Of a stretch of DNA of 64,000 nt, positions 7,001 through 16,374 are shown piece by piece; position 1 is the first letter of the stretch, and each line of letters begins with the position of its first letter. The translations under genes and the position numbers were made by a program. Under the pieces are notes generated by a model. It did no database searches. It was not told where the DNA came from and saw only the letters and a program-made list of their open reading frames with translations. The stretch spans positions 1 to 64,000 of the forward strand of contig JAZKXV010000011.1 of NCBI GenBank assembly GCA_045611785.1, in the 5' to 3' direction. This DNA is from JAFTYO01 sp045611785 (GTDB lineage: Bacteria; Pseudomonadota; Alphaproteobacteria; RF32; CAG-239).

Positions 7001-8233
7001 ATGACGAAATTACAAAGTGTACGAGGAACATACGATTTATACGGAATGGCCAAGAAAAAAGCCAAAAAAGTTACATCAACAGCATCTGAAGTTGTTGAAA
7101 GATATGGTTTTGAAGAAATGGAAACCCCTATTTTTGAGTTTACAGAAGTGTTCTCAAGAAATTTAGGTGATACCTCTGATATTGTAACCAAAGAAATGTA
7201 TGTTTTCCAAGATAGAGGTGGAGAAAGCCTAACTTTGCGTCCAGAAGGTACTGCTGGAATTGTTCGTGCATTTATATCAGAAGGTATGCAACAAAACTTA
7301 CCTGTAAAATTATATTACAACGGCCCAATGTTCAGATACGAACGTCCTCAAAAAGGAAGACAACGTCAATTTACCCAATTCGGTGTTGAAATGCTTGGTG
7401 TTGAAACACCTCAAGCTGACATTGAGGTTATAGCTATGGCTTATGAATTTTTAGAAAAATTAGGACTTGAAGGGGCTGTAACTGTTGAAATTAACTCTCT
7501 AGGCGATCAAGAAAGTCGTGATGCATATCGTGAAAAACTGGTAGAATATTTAAGAGCCAATTATGACAACTTATCTCAAGAAAGTAAAAATCGTTTAGAA
7601 AAAAATCCTTTAAGAGTGCTCGATTCGAAAGAAGAATGCGATAAAGAAATTGTTGCAAATGCTCCATTATATTCTGAGAGCTTAAACCAAAAATCTACCG
7701 AATTTTTTGAAGCCGTATTAAAAGGTCTTGATGTTTTAGGAATCAAATACAGAGTAAACAACCGATTAGTTCGTGGTCTTGACTATTATTCGCACACAGT
7801 TTTTGAGTTAACTACTGATAAATTAGGTGCACAAGGAACCGTATTAGCCGGTGGTAGATACGATGGTTTAGTTGCACAAATGGGCGGCTCTGATGTTGCC
7901 GGTATAGGTTGGGCTTGCGGCGTTGAAAGATTATCAATGTTGTTAGAAAAAGAAATTGAACAAATAAGACCTATAGCCGTTATTGAAGTTGGAGAAGAAC
8001 TTAAAAATGAAGCAATTAAAATTGCTTATATTTTAAGAAAAGCAGGCTTTAAAGTTGAACATTCTTACAGCGGAAATCTAAAAAAACGTATGATAAAAGC
8101 AAATAAAGTAAATGCATATAAAGCAATAATTATCGGTTCTGATGAATTAGCATTAGGAAAAGTTACTGTTAAAGATTTAGATACTGGTTCACAAAATTTG
8201 GTTGATATTGATAATTTAATTAAGGAAATATAA
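7001..8233 (+). CDS. hisS: Histidyl-tRNA synthetase
   Basis: Class II synthetase that charges tRNA-His with histidine. The 410-residue length is normal. Motif 2 is seen as FRYERPQKGRQRQF, the histidine-specific motif as LVRGLDYYSHTVFE, and motif 3 as GGRYDGLVAQ with GWACGVERL. The C-terminal anticodon-binding domain covers about residues 320-410. AGAGG lies before the ATG, and prfA begins two bases after its stop codon, so the two genes are almost certainly cotranscribed. The cognate tRNA-His lies at 59279. Confidence 0.96.
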   Translation: MTKLQSVRGTYDLYGMAKKKAKKVTSTASEVVERYGFEEMETPIFEFTEVFSRNLGDTSDIVTKEMYVFQDRGGESLTLRPEGTAGIVRAFISEGMQQNLPVKLYYNGPMFRYERPQKGRQRQFTQFGVEMLGVETPQADIEVIAMAYEFLEKLGLEGAVTVEINSLGDQESRDAYREKLVEYLRANYDNLSQESKNRLEKNPLRVLDSKEECDKEIVANAPLYSESLNQKSTEFFEAVLKGLDVLGIKYRVNNRLVRGLDYYSHTVFELTTDKLGAQGTVLAGGRYDGLVAQMGGSDVAGIGWACGVERLSMLLEKEIEQIRPIAVIEVGEELKNEAIKIAYILRKAGFKVEHSYSGNLKKRMIKANKVNAYKAIIIGSDELALGKVTVKDLDTGSQNLVDIDNLIKEI

Positions 8234-8234
8234 A

Positions 8235-9305
8235 ATGAATTTAGAAGAAAAGCTATCAAATGTTGTTCGTCGTCATGAAGAAATAGAGGCCCTGTTGTCA
8301 TCAAATATTTCTCCTGATGAAATGGTAAAACTTAATAAAGAATTATCGACATTAACACCTGTTGTTGAAGCTATTAAAGAATATCAAAAAAATTTAGCAA
8401 ACTTAAATGATGCAAAAGAGATGATGAACGATTCATCTCTTGATAAAGAAATGCGCGATATGGCAGAAGTTGAATATTATGATTTGAAAGAAAAAATGCC
8501 AGATATGGAAAAAGATATAAAACTTCTATTATTACCTAAATCTGAAGATGATGAAAAAAATGCCATTTTAGAAGTACGCGCAGGAACTGGTGGAGATGAG
8601 GCCGCTCTTTTTGCTGCAGTATTATTTGAAATGTACCAAAGATATAGTCAAAAACAAGGTTGGAAATTTGAAATTTTAGATACAAATGAAAATGGTATCG
8701 GTGGTTATAAAGAAGCCAGTGCAAAAATTACCGGCACAAACGTGTTCTCAAAATTAAAGTTCGAGTCTGGCGCACATCGTGTACAACGCGTTCCAGTTAC
8801 AGAATCTCAAGGTCGTGTTCATACTTCGGCAGCGACTGTTGCTGTATTACCTGAAATTGAAGAAGTAGATTTATATATCAATCCTGCTGATTTAAAAATA
8901 GATGTTTATAGAGCATCTGGAGCTGGTGGACAACACGTTAATAAAACAGAATCTGCAGTTAGAATTACTCACATTCCAACAGGTGTAATTGTTCAATGCC
9001 AAGATGATAGGTCTCAATTTAAAAATCGTGAAAAAGCTATGAACCATTTACGTGCAAAACTTTATGACATGCAAAAAGAAACCATTGATGCAAATTATTC
9101 AGAAGCCCGTAAATTACAAATTGGTAGCGGTGATAGAAGTGAACGCATCAGAACGTACAACTACCCTCAAGGACGCGTTACAGACCATCGTATAAACTTA
9201 ACTTTATACAAGCTTGATGATGTAGTTTGTGGAGAAGCTTTACATGAAGTTATTGATGCTTTAATAACAGAAGATCAAGCTCAACGTTTAGCTGAAATGG
9301 AATAA
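8235..9305 (+). CDS. prfA: Peptide chain release factor 1
   Basis: Recognises UAA and UAG stop codons and triggers peptide release at the ribosome. The 356-residue protein carries the universal GGQ motif at residues 231-233 in GAGGQHVNKTESAVR, whose glutamine is normally methylated by PrmC. AAGGA lies 9 bases before the ATG, within the end of hisS. prmC, its frequent partner, is not next to it here: a terminator follows and parE is convergent. Confidence 0.97.
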   Translation: MNLEEKLSNVVRRHEEIEALLSSNISPDEMVKLNKELSTLTPVVEAIKEYQKNLANLNDAKEMMNDSSLDKEMRDMAEVEYYDLKEKMPDMEKDIKLLLLPKSEDDEKNAILEVRAGTGGDEAALFAAVLFEMYQRYSQKQGWKFEILDTNENGIGGYKEASAKITGTNVFSKLKFESGAHRVQRVPVTESQGRVHTSAATVAVLPEIEEVDLYINPADLKIDVYRASGAGGQHVNKTESAVRITHIPTGVIVQCQDDRSQFKNREKAMNHLRAKLYDMQKETIDANYSEARKLQIGSGDRSERIRTYNYPQGRVTDHRINLTLYKLDDVVCGEALHEVIDALITEDQAQRLAEME

Positions 9306-9331
9306 AAACTTTCAGCCCAAACATCTAAAAT

Positions 9332-9367
9332 AAAACTCCGCTTAAATCAACAAGTGGAGTTTTATTT
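9332..9367 (+). terminator. Terminator between convergent prfA and parE
   Basis: A 12-bp stem with one G-T pair (9332-9343 with 9352-9363) and an 8-base loop, with A-rich and T-rich flanks, so it probably serves both genes. Confidence 0.75.
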
Positions 9368-9400
9368 TACAAAATCAAAAAACATTAAATATCGTTTATG

Positions 9401-11389
9401 CTAAATATCCAAATCATCAACAAATTTAGCTCTTTCAACAATAAACTTAAAGCGTAATTCTGGATTTTTACCCATTAACTGTTCAACTCTTCTTCTTGTT
9501 TCAAAAGCATCTTCTTTACCTTCTTCCGTGCTGGTGTTAGGAAGTGTTACGCGCAACAATATACGATTATTTTTATCCATTGTTGTTTCTTTTAATTGAA
9601 TAGCACTCATTTCACCCAACCCTTTAAAACGGCTGATATCCGGCTTCTGGTTACCTTTTAGCACTTTATTTAAAATTTTATCTTTTTCTTCGTCATCAAG
9701 AGCATAATAGTTCTTACCGCCAACCACTATTTTATATAAAGGTGGGGTAGCAATGTATAAGTGACCGTTTTCAATTAGCTTAGGCATATGCTGATAGAAA
9801 AAGGTCATCAACAAAGATGTAATATGAGCTCCGTCTACGTCAGCATCGGTCATGATAATTATTTTCTCATAACGCAAATTCTCTTCTTTATAATTTTCTT
9901 TAACACCACAACCTAAAGCTTCTATCATATCTTTAATTTCTTGGTTTTGGGTTATACGTTCAATAGAAGCACTTGCAACATTTAAGATTTTTCCTCGCAA
10001 AGGCAAAATAGCTTGAGTAACACGGTCACGCCCCTGTTTTGCAGATCCCCCCGCAGAATCTCCCTCCACTATGAAAATTTCTGTATCTTCTGCTGCTGCC
10101 TGAGAACAATCAGCTAACTTACCTGGTAAGCGCAATCTTTTAGTGGGGGTTTTACGTTGTTGAACTTTTTCTTCTTTGCGTTTCTTTCTTAACTCTGCCC
10201 TATCAATAACATATTCTAGCAAAGCTGATGCATTTTCAGGATCAGATGAAAGCCAGTGGTCAAATGAATCTTTTACAGCATTTTCTACCAAACGAGTTGC
10301 CTTCGCTGATGTCAACTTATCTTTAGTTTGTCCCTGAAACTGCGGATCCGTAATAAACACAGATAACATTATTGCCGCATCGCTTAAAAAGTCTTCTGCG
10401 GTTACGGCAGCTGCTTTTTTAATATTTGCCATATCGGCATATTCTTTTAAGCCTTTAATCAAAGCATTTTTAAAACCTTGTTCATGTGTTCCACCTTGTG
10501 GCGTTACAACTGTATTACAATAAGAATAACAAAAACCATTTTCATCTTCAGGCCATGTAATTGACCATTCAACTCTACCCTCGTCATGAGCAAGCTCAGA
10601 ATCTCCTGCAAACATTGTCCGATTAATAGTTGTTCGGCTACCAATTTGATAATTTAAGAAATCTCTCAAACCGTTAGGAAAATGCAATTCATTTTCTGAA
10701 GGTGTTAAATCTCCTTCAGATATCAATTCAGGAGCACATTTAAATAAAATTTTTATACCTTTAAATAAAAAAGCTTTTGAACGAGCCATACGATAAATTC
10801 GGTTAGGAATAAAAGTATATGCTCCAACAAAAATTTCTTCATCTGGTTTGAACGTAATACTTGTTCCTCGTCTATTAGGAGCATTACCAATAAGTTCTAA
10901 ATTTGTAAGAGGTTTACCTTTTGAATAAACTTGGCGATAAAGCTTTTTATCTCTTGCAATTTCAACCACTAATTTTTCAGATAAAGCATTAACGACAGAC
11001 AACCCTACACCATGCAATCCTCCGGACACTTTATAAACACTGGAAGAAAATTTTCCTCCGGAGTGAAGCGTTGTCATAATCACCTCTAAAGCAGACTTAC
11101 CCGGATATTTTGGGTGTTCATCAACAGGAATACCTCGACCATTATCGGTTATTGTAATAGAATTATCTGCATTTAAACAAACTTCTATTCTATTGGCGTA
11201 TCCGGCAACAGCTTCATCCATTGAGTTGTCTAAAATTTCAGCCACTAAATGATGTAAAGCTTGTTCATCAGTTCCGCCGATATACATACCAGGACGATGT
11301 CTAACAGGCTCTAAACCTTCTAACACTTCAATATCTTGTGCCGAATATTCAGTTTTTGTGGAAGTTGTTGTTTCAAATAAGTCCGCCAT
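9401..11389 (-). CDS. parE: DNA topoisomerase IV subunit B
   Basis: ATPase subunit of topoisomerase IV, which decatenates daughter chromosomes. The 662-residue protein has the GHKL ATPase domain (MDEAVAGYAN, TDNGRGIPVDEHP, GGLHGVGLSVVNAL), the transducer domain, and the TOPRIM domain (EGDSAGGSAKQGRD and DADVDGAHI). Length and the sequence around TKDKLTSAKATRL favour ParE over GyrB. An ATG 63 bases further upstream is in frame, but AGAGGAAAT lies directly before the MADLFETT start, which I prefer. The partner parC is not in the window. Confidence 0.93.
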   Translation of the reverse strand: MADLFETTTSTKTEYSAQDIEVLEGLEPVRHRPGMYIGGTDEQALHHLVAEILDNSMDEAVAGYANRIEVCLNADNSITITDNGRGIPVDEHPKYPGKSALEVIMTTLHSGGKFSSSVYKVSGGLHGVGLSVVNALSEKLVVEIARDKKLYRQVYSKGKPLTNLELIGNAPNRRGTSITFKPDEEIFVGAYTFIPNRIYRMARSKAFLFKGIKILFKCAPELISEGDLTPSENELHFPNGLRDFLNYQIGSRTTINRTMFAGDSELAHDEGRVEWSITWPEDENGFCYSYCNTVVTPQGGTHEQGFKNALIKGLKEYADMANIKKAAAVTAEDFLSDAAIMLSVFITDPQFQGQTKDKLTSAKATRLVENAVKDSFDHWLSSDPENASALLEYVIDRAELRKKRKEEKVQQRKTPTKRLRLPGKLADCSQAAAEDTEIFIVEGDSAGGSAKQGRDRVTQAILPLRGKILNVASASIERITQNQEIKDMIEALGCGVKENYKEENLRYEKIIIMTDADVDGAHITSLLMTFFYQHMPKLIENGHLYIATPPLYKIVVGGKNYYALDDEEKDKILNKVLKGNQKPDISRFKGLGEMSAIQLKETTMDKNNRILLRVTLPNTSTEEGKEDAFETRRRVEQLMGKNPELRFKFIVERAKFVDDLDI

Positions 11390-11628
11390 TATTTCCTCTG
11401 CAAAATAAACAATTATGCGTTGTAAACTACATTGTTTTTGACGTTTTCTCAAGTAAAAAACCTCTGAAATAAACAGATTTTAGCAAATAACAGCGTTTCA
11501 TTCTCATCAGTTAAGCTTCAAAAAAAATATAGATTTTTGTAACAATGTGTAACAACTTTTTAAGAGCCTTTTTATGAAAAATATGATATATATGCATAAA
11601 TTTTTCATAAATCATTCAAGGAATAAAC

Positions 11629-12651
11629 ATGACTAATACAATTAAAGTTGCTGTTATCGGCGCAGGCGTAATGGGAAAAAACCACATAAAAACATACAAA
11701 GGTTTACAAGGTGTAGAACTTGTCGGTGTATATGATATTTTTCCTGATGCTGCAAAAGCAGCAGCAGAAATGTTTAACATTAAAGCTTTCTCATCTTTAG
11801 AAGAAACCGCTGCAAGTGTTGATGCCGTAAGCGTTGTAACAACTTCAGTTACTCACGCAGATGTAGGTGAATTTTTCTTATCAAGAGGCATCCACTGCCT
11901 TATTGAAAAACCTTTAGCAACAACAGAAGAAGAATGCAATCGTTTGATGAATGCAGCAAAAGAAAATAATGTTACCTTATTGGTTGGTCATATTGAAAGG
12001 TTTAACCCTGCTGTTGAGCAAATGTCAAAAATATTGTCTGACACATCAAGAATTCGTTCTTTAACAGCTCAACGTATGTCAGCAGCAAGTGGCAGAATTA
12101 CAGATGTTGATGTATCAATGGATTTGATGATACATGACGTTGAAGTTATACAATCTTTAGTAAAATCTGAAGTTGTAAACATTCAAGCAAATTCTGTTAA
12201 AACAGCTGATAAACCTGAAGGTAAAGACTATATTACTGCAATCTTAGAGTTTGAAAATGGAGCAACAGCAAACTTAACAGCAAGCCGCATTACACAAGCA
12301 CGTGTTCGCACTTTAACAGTTACAACAGACACTAACTATATTGATATGGATTTTATTAATCAAAGTATTAATGTTCATTCTCAAGGTCGTATGCCATATG
12401 TTAATCAAGATAGTATACCAGATTGGATGAACTATGGATTAAAAGGCAGTGTTGAACAATTGTTTATCCCGACAAACCAACCTTTAGCCGCAGAGCTTAA
12501 TCACTTTTTAGATTGTGTTAGAGGTAAAACAACTCCAAGAATTACCGGTGAAAACGCATTAAAAGCATTAAAAGTAATTTGGGAAATTCAACGTAAATTG
12601 GGATTTATAAAAAGCAATAAACAATCATTTTTAAATATTGCTGCCGAATAA
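11629..12651 (+). CDS. Gfo/Idh/MocA-family NAD(P)-dependent oxidoreductase
   Basis: A 340-residue dehydrogenase with an N-terminal Rossmann fold (VAVIGAGVMGKNHIKTY) and the conserved EKPLATT segment near residues 93-99, followed by the alpha/beta substrate domain (HDVEVIQSL). The family oxidises or reduces sugars, inositols and related nucleotide sugars; the substrate cannot be told from the sequence. In alphaproteobacteria such genes can lie in lipid A or UDP-sugar clusters, but no such neighbours occur here. AAGGA precedes the ATG and a strong terminator follows, so it is a single-gene unit. Confidence 0.88.
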   Translation: MTNTIKVAVIGAGVMGKNHIKTYKGLQGVELVGVYDIFPDAAKAAAEMFNIKAFSSLEETAASVDAVSVVTTSVTHADVGEFFLSRGIHCLIEKPLATTEEECNRLMNAAKENNVTLLVGHIERFNPAVEQMSKILSDTSRIRSLTAQRMSAASGRITDVDVSMDLMIHDVEVIQSLVKSEVVNIQANSVKTADKPEGKDYITAILEFENGATANLTASRITQARVRTLTVTTDTNYIDMDFINQSINVHSQGRMPYVNQDSIPDWMNYGLKGSVEQLFIPTNQPLAAELNHFLDCVRGKTTPRITGENALKALKVIWEIQRKLGFIKSNKQSFLNIAAE

Positions 12652-12662
12652 GCAATCCTTTC

Positions 12663-12695
12663 AAAAAAAATGCCGCAAATTTGCGGCATTTTTTT
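12663..12695 (+). terminator. Terminator after the oxidoreductase (bidirectional)
   Basis: A near-perfect palindrome centred at 12680 with A and T runs on either side. It lies between the convergent oxidoreductase and ychF. Confidence 0.85.
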
Positions 12696-12723
12696 GATAT
12701 AAAATTTTATATTAGCTCAAAAG

Positions 12724-13836
12724 CTACACATTAAACAAGAAGTTCATAATGTCACCATCTTGAACAACATATTCTTTACCTTCTGAACGGATTTTGCCGG
12801 CTTCTTTACAAGCCTGCTCTCCTCCAAAATTAACATAGTCATCATAAGAAATTGTTTCAGCCCTAATAAACCCTCTTTCAAAATCAGAGTGAATAATTCC
12901 GGCACATTGAGGAGCTTTAGCGCCTTTTAAAAATGTCCAAGCTCTAACTTCTTTTTGACCCGCTGTAAAATATGTTTGCAAACCGAGTAGTTCATAACCG
13001 GCACGAATAATTTTAGCTAATCCGGTTTCTTCCAAACCCAAACTATCTAAAAACTCTTTCTTTTCTTCTTCAGAATCAAGCTGAGCTACTTCAGATTCAA
13101 TTGCAGCCGAAATAATAACAGCGCTTGCATTTTCATTCTTTGCTTTTTCAAACACCAATTTAGAAAATTCATTACCTTCCGCAGCTGAATTTTCATCCAC
13201 ATTGCAAACATACAATACCGGTTTTGATGTCAAAAGCTGTAACATTTTATATTGCTTATAAGCATCTTTTTGACTTTGATCCGGAGCTGCTGTTCTTGCC
13301 GGTTTTCCTGACCTTAAAGCTTCAATAATAGGAGCCATAACTTCTGCACAAATTTTGGCTTCTTTGTCTCCACCTGTTTGTGCTTTCTTTTTAACTTGTT
13401 CATAACGTTTTTCCAAACTTTCCAAGTCTGCAATCATAAGTTCTGTTTCAACAATTTCAGCATCTCTTATAGGATCAACAGAGCCTTCAACATGCGTAAT
13501 ATTATCATCTTGAAAACATCTTAAAACATGGATTATTGCATCTGTTTCACGTATATTAGCTAAAAACTGGTTACCTAAACCTTCACCTCTTGAGGCTCCT
13601 TTTACAAGACCTGCAATATCCACAAATTCCAACTGTGTAGGAACAATGTTTTTCGGATTAACCAATTGAGCCAATTTATCTAAACGATAATCCGGCACAG
13701 CAACTCTACCCGTATTTGGTTCAATTGTACAAAACGGAAAGTTTGCAGCTTGAGCTGCAATTGTTTGAGTTAAAGCATTAAAAAGTGTAGACTTACCCAC
13801 ATTTGGAAGCCCAACTATACCACAATTAAAACCCAT
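12724..13836 (-). CDS. ychF: Ribosome-associated ATPase YchF
   Basis: OBG-family P-loop NTPase of 370 residues, known to bind ribosomes and prefer ATP. G1 is GLPNVGKSTLFNAL at the N-terminus, G3 is DIAGLVKGASRGEGLGN, and the C-terminal TGS-like domain ends in VVQDGDIMNFLFNV. AAGGAGAT precedes the ATG. It is the last gene of a tight minus-strand operon rplY-pth-ychF, with only 11 bases after pth, an arrangement common in proteobacteria. Confidence 0.96.
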   Translation of the reverse strand: MGFNCGIVGLPNVGKSTLFNALTQTIAAQAANFPFCTIEPNTGRVAVPDYRLDKLAQLVNPKNIVPTQLEFVDIAGLVKGASRGEGLGNQFLANIRETDAIIHVLRCFQDDNITHVEGSVDPIRDAEIVETELMIADLESLEKRYEQVKKKAQTGGDKEAKICAEVMAPIIEALRSGKPARTAAPDQSQKDAYKQYKMLQLLTSKPVLYVCNVDENSAAEGNEFSKLVFEKAKNENASAVIISAAIESEVAQLDSEEEKKEFLDSLGLEETGLAKIIRAGYELLGLQTYFTAGQKEVRAWTFLKGAKAPQCAGIIHSDFERGFIRAETISYDDYVNFGGEQACKEAGKIRSEGKEYVVQDGDIMNFLFNV

Positions 13837-13847
13837 AAAACATCTCC

Positions 13848-14423
13848 TTATTTATTTTTAGTTGCCATACCTAAGAAATTTGAACAAGCAGCAATATCTT
13901 TTTTGATTAAAACTTCTACAGATTCTGTAATGATATCCATACTGTCCTCTAAAATATTTTTTTCTTCTTTTGAAAACGCCCCTAAAACATAATTTATAAC
14001 ATCTTTACCCTTATTTATCGGATGTCCGACACCAATACGGATTCTGTTATATTCCGGACCCACATGTGAATCAATACTTTTTAAGCCGTTATGGCCGCCG
14101 GAACCACCACCTTTTTTTGCTTTTAATTGACCTATTTTCAAATCCATATCATCATGAATAACTATTATGTTTTCAGGTAATATTTTATAAAACAATGCTG
14201 CTTTAACAACAGAATTTCCCGATAAATTCATATATGTATGAGGCTTTAATACAATAACCTTTTCGTTTGCTATTTGCCCCATAGCCACTTCGCCATCAAA
14301 TTTTTTCTTAAAAACCTCAAAGTTATAGCGGCTGCATATTACGTCAGCCGCCATAAAACCTACATTGTGGCGTGTATTGGCATACTCTGAACCAGGGTTT
14401 CCCAAACCTACCACTAAATACAT
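13848..14423 (-). CDS. pth: Peptidyl-tRNA hydrolase
   Basis: Releases tRNA from peptidyl-tRNA that drops off the ribosome. The 191-residue protein begins with the family signature GLGNPGSEYANTRHNVGF, containing the catalytic histidine, and has the HTYMNLSGNSV and HDDMDLKIGQLKAKKGGGSGGHNGLKS regions. It is a normal length. It lies nine bases after rplY and 11 bases before ychF on the minus strand. Confidence 0.97.
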   Translation of the reverse strand: MYLVVGLGNPGSEYANTRHNVGFMAADVICSRYNFEVFKKKFDGEVAMGQIANEKVIVLKPHTYMNLSGNSVVKAALFYKILPENIIVIHDDMDLKIGQLKAKKGGGSGGHNGLKSIDSHVGPEYNRIRIGVGHPINKGKDVINYVLGAFSKEEKNILEDSMDIITESVEVLIKKDIAACSNFLGMATKNK

Positions 14424-14432
14424 CTATACCTC

Positions 14433-14723
14433 TTATTTGCGTAAAAAGTCAACGTGAATAGGCATATCAGAAACTGGATGAAATTGAACATCTTGGCAGA
14501 AAACTTTAGTTGCTTTGCCATCAACGTCAACAACAATTTCAGATTGATAGAAATCAGCCAAGTTTAAGGCTTTTTCTAATTCAACCGGATCAAGACTTAC
14601 TAAAACAGGATCTTTCTTTCCACCATAAATAACTGCAGGAATACGACCCTCACGACGACATGCACGAGCTGCCCCCTTACCTGCTTTCTCACGCTTTAAA
14701 GCTTTGAATGTAATATTTGACAT
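14433..14723 (-). CDS. rplY: 50S ribosomal protein L25, single-domain form
   Basis: Binds 5S rRNA in the large subunit. The 96-residue protein matches the short Escherichia coli-type L25 (ITFKALKREKAGKGAARACRREGRIPAVIYGG) and lacks the C-terminal CTC extension common in many alphaproteobacteria. The reading frame extends 25 codons upstream, but AAGGAAAA lies before the internal ATG at 14723, so that start is preferred and the upstream part is treated as leader. First gene of the rplY-pth-ychF operon. Confidence 0.9.
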   Translation of the reverse strand: MSNITFKALKREKAGKGAARACRREGRIPAVIYGGKKDPVLVSLDPVELEKALNLADFYQSEIVVDVDGKATKVFCQDVQFHPVSDMPIHVDFLRK

Positions 14724-14755
14724 TGTATTTTCCTTAAAATAAATTAATTCAACTA

Positions 14756-14791
14756 ACCTTAAAAAAACCTCCAGGGGTGTTTTTATAAGGT
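14756..14791 (-). promoter_or_regulatory. 5' leader hairpin of the rplY operon
   Basis: ACCTTA with an adjacent A-run (minus strand, from 14791) can pair with the T-run and TAAGGT ending at 14756, giving about 12 pairs with one mismatch. It would lie at the very 5' end of the rplY transcript from the predicted promoter, and could be an attenuator or autoregulatory site. Confidence 0.4.
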
Positions 14792-14797
14792 AACGCA

Positions 14798-14826
14798 TTC
14801 TTACAACTTTATTTTTTATATTTCAA
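14798..14826 (-). promoter_or_regulatory. Predicted promoter of rplY-pth-ychF
   Basis: On the minus strand TTGAAA (14826-14821) and TAAGAA (14803-14798) are separated by 17 bases. The -10 is weak, so confidence is moderate. Confidence 0.4.
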
Positions 14827-14876
14827 GTTATTTTTAACTTTTTTTGCGTAAAATATAATTTATAAGGAGATTAAAT

Positions 14877-15575
14877 ATGTATTACGCACTTTTAGGTTTT
14901 ATATTTGGTTTTTTAATTCCATATATGGCACGCCGATTCGCCAAGTTTATGCCGGCAACTCCGGCATATGCAATTTACCGATTAATATGGCCGGTTAAAA
15001 CAGTATCAAAACAAAAAAGGTCACTAAGCACAAAATATCACAAACTGATAAAAAAATATATCATGCGCTCAATCGGTTGGGCCATTGTATCAGGAGCATT
15101 AAGTGCCGGCATATATTTTTGCTTTTTGGAACCATACCGAAACTGGCTGTTGTTTTTAATTTTAACACTGCTCTTATTATATGAAATTGATGAAAGAATG
15201 TTTTTGCTGCCTGATATTTTGACAATTCCTCTTCTTATAGGTGGCTTTGCATATACCGCTTTTGCTTATACAATCTCTACTGAATATACTCTTACACCTA
15301 TACAAATAAGCGTTCTGGGTGCAATAGCTGGATACATCTTGCCTACCATTGCGTCATTGTTCTTAATCAAAAAACACCCTGATTGTTTTGGTGGCGGAGA
15401 CATAAAACTATTGGCAGCACTTGGTGCGTGGTTAGGGTTAGAATCTGTACCTTTATTAATTTTATTATCCAGTGCAATTTTTGCCATAATCTCCATTATA
15501 AAAAAACAACGCGCCGGAGCATTTGGCCCATCAATTGTTATTGCCGCAATAATTCTTGTTTTTTTTAACATTTAA
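14877..15575 (+). CDS. Prepilin peptidase (A24 aspartic family)
   Basis: A 232-residue polytopic membrane protease that would cleave type IV pilin-like leader peptides. The two catalytic aspartates are seen in EIDERMFLLPD (Asp105, with the following Asp113) and FGGGDIKLL (Asp175 in the GGGD motif). The N-terminus has the membrane anchor of the family (LLGFIFGFLIPYMARRF) but lacks the cysteine-rich methylase loop found in PilD. AAGGAG precedes the ATG. No pilin or secretion genes accompany it in the window, so its substrates are unknown; CpaA/TadV-type roles are possible. Confidence 0.85.
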   Translation: MYYALLGFIFGFLIPYMARRFAKFMPATPAYAIYRLIWPVKTVSKQKRSLSTKYHKLIKKYIMRSIGWAIVSGALSAGIYFCFLEPYRNWLLFLILTLLLLYEIDERMFLLPDILTIPLLIGGFAYTAFAYTISTEYTLTPIQISVLGAIAGYILPTIASLFLIKKHPDCFGGGDIKLLAALGAWLGLESVPLLILLSSAIFAIISIIKKQRAGAFGPSIVIAAIILVFFNI

Positions 15576-15615
15576 GATATTATAAAACCATAAAATTAAT
15601 TTTAAGGAAAAAGCA

Positions 15616-16371
15616 ATGAGTACACAGTTAATGCAAAACCGCGAAAAAGTTAAAAAGTTTATTGAAAAGAAAAGCTTTGATTTATTTATAATGGCTCTAA
15701 TTTGTTTAGATGCTATTGTCTTCGGCTTAATGACATCTGTTTATTATGATAAAAACTTTAGTGGTATATTATATTTCTTAGACAGACTATGTATGTCCAT
15801 ATTTATGATAGAATTAACATTAAAGTTATATGTATATTCTAAAGATTTTTTCAAATCACGTTGGAACATTTTTGATTTTATCATTATTACTGTTTCATCA
15901 TGCTCTTTTGCCAGCTATTTTATTGTATTAAGAACATTCAGATTGTTCAGATTATTAAAATACATCAATAAATTTTCAAAATTAAAACACATATTAAATA
16001 TTTTTAGCACTTTGCTACCTAACTTTATTGCACTTGCTCTCTTATTTGGTGTTTTCTTATATGTATTTGCGATTATGGCTGTAAGCTTATACGGAAATGT
16101 ATTTATTGAATTTGCTACACTACCGTCATCTGTTTTCTCATTGATGCAAATATTTACTCTTGATGGTTGGGCATCTGTAGTTGCAAGACCTGTAATGTCT
16201 GTATTTCCACATTCTTGGATTTTCTTTATATCTTTCTTATTGATATCTTTCTTACTCATTATAAGCTTCTTAATGAGCGTAATTGATGAGCTCATTAAAA
16301 GGAACGTAAGATATGAAAAACACAAATCCAATAAACCTTTTAAAAAAAAGATAAATAAAGAAAATAAATAA
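15616..16371 (+). CDS. Voltage-gated cation channel of the bacterial Nav family
   Basis: A 251-residue single-repeat channel subunit expected to form tetramers. Six hydrophobic segments can be placed, with a basic S4 voltage sensor (LRTFRLFRLLKYI near 101-113). The pore helix and filter read SLMQIFTLDGWASVVARPVM; in the NaChBac/NavAb family the filter is TLESW, whereas here it is TLDGW at residues 181-185. The C-terminal tail is basic, as in the family. AAGGAA lies before the ATG, and the gene follows the prepilin peptidase by 40 bases, so the two may be cotranscribed. Ion selectivity cannot be assumed to be sodium. Confidence 0.85.
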   Translation: MSTQLMQNREKVKKFIEKKSFDLFIMALICLDAIVFGLMTSVYYDKNFSGILYFLDRLCMSIFMIELTLKLYVYSKDFFKSRWNIFDFIIITVSSCSFASYFIVLRTFRLFRLLKYINKFSKLKHILNIFSTLLPNFIALALLFGVFLYVFAIMAVSLYGNVFIEFATLPSSVFSLMQIFTLDGWASVVARPVMSVFPHSWIFFISFLLISFLLIISFLMSVIDELIKRNVRYEKHKSNKPFKKKINKENK

Positions 16372-16374
16372 AAG

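Noticed and set aside
14724..14798. N-terminal extension of L25 by 25 residues
   Set aside because: The ribosome binding site and family start are at 14723, and the extension lies in the leader hairpin.
15266..15571. 101-residue minus-strand frame inside the prepilin peptidase gene
   Set aside because: Shadow of a well-supported gene; no ribosome binding site.
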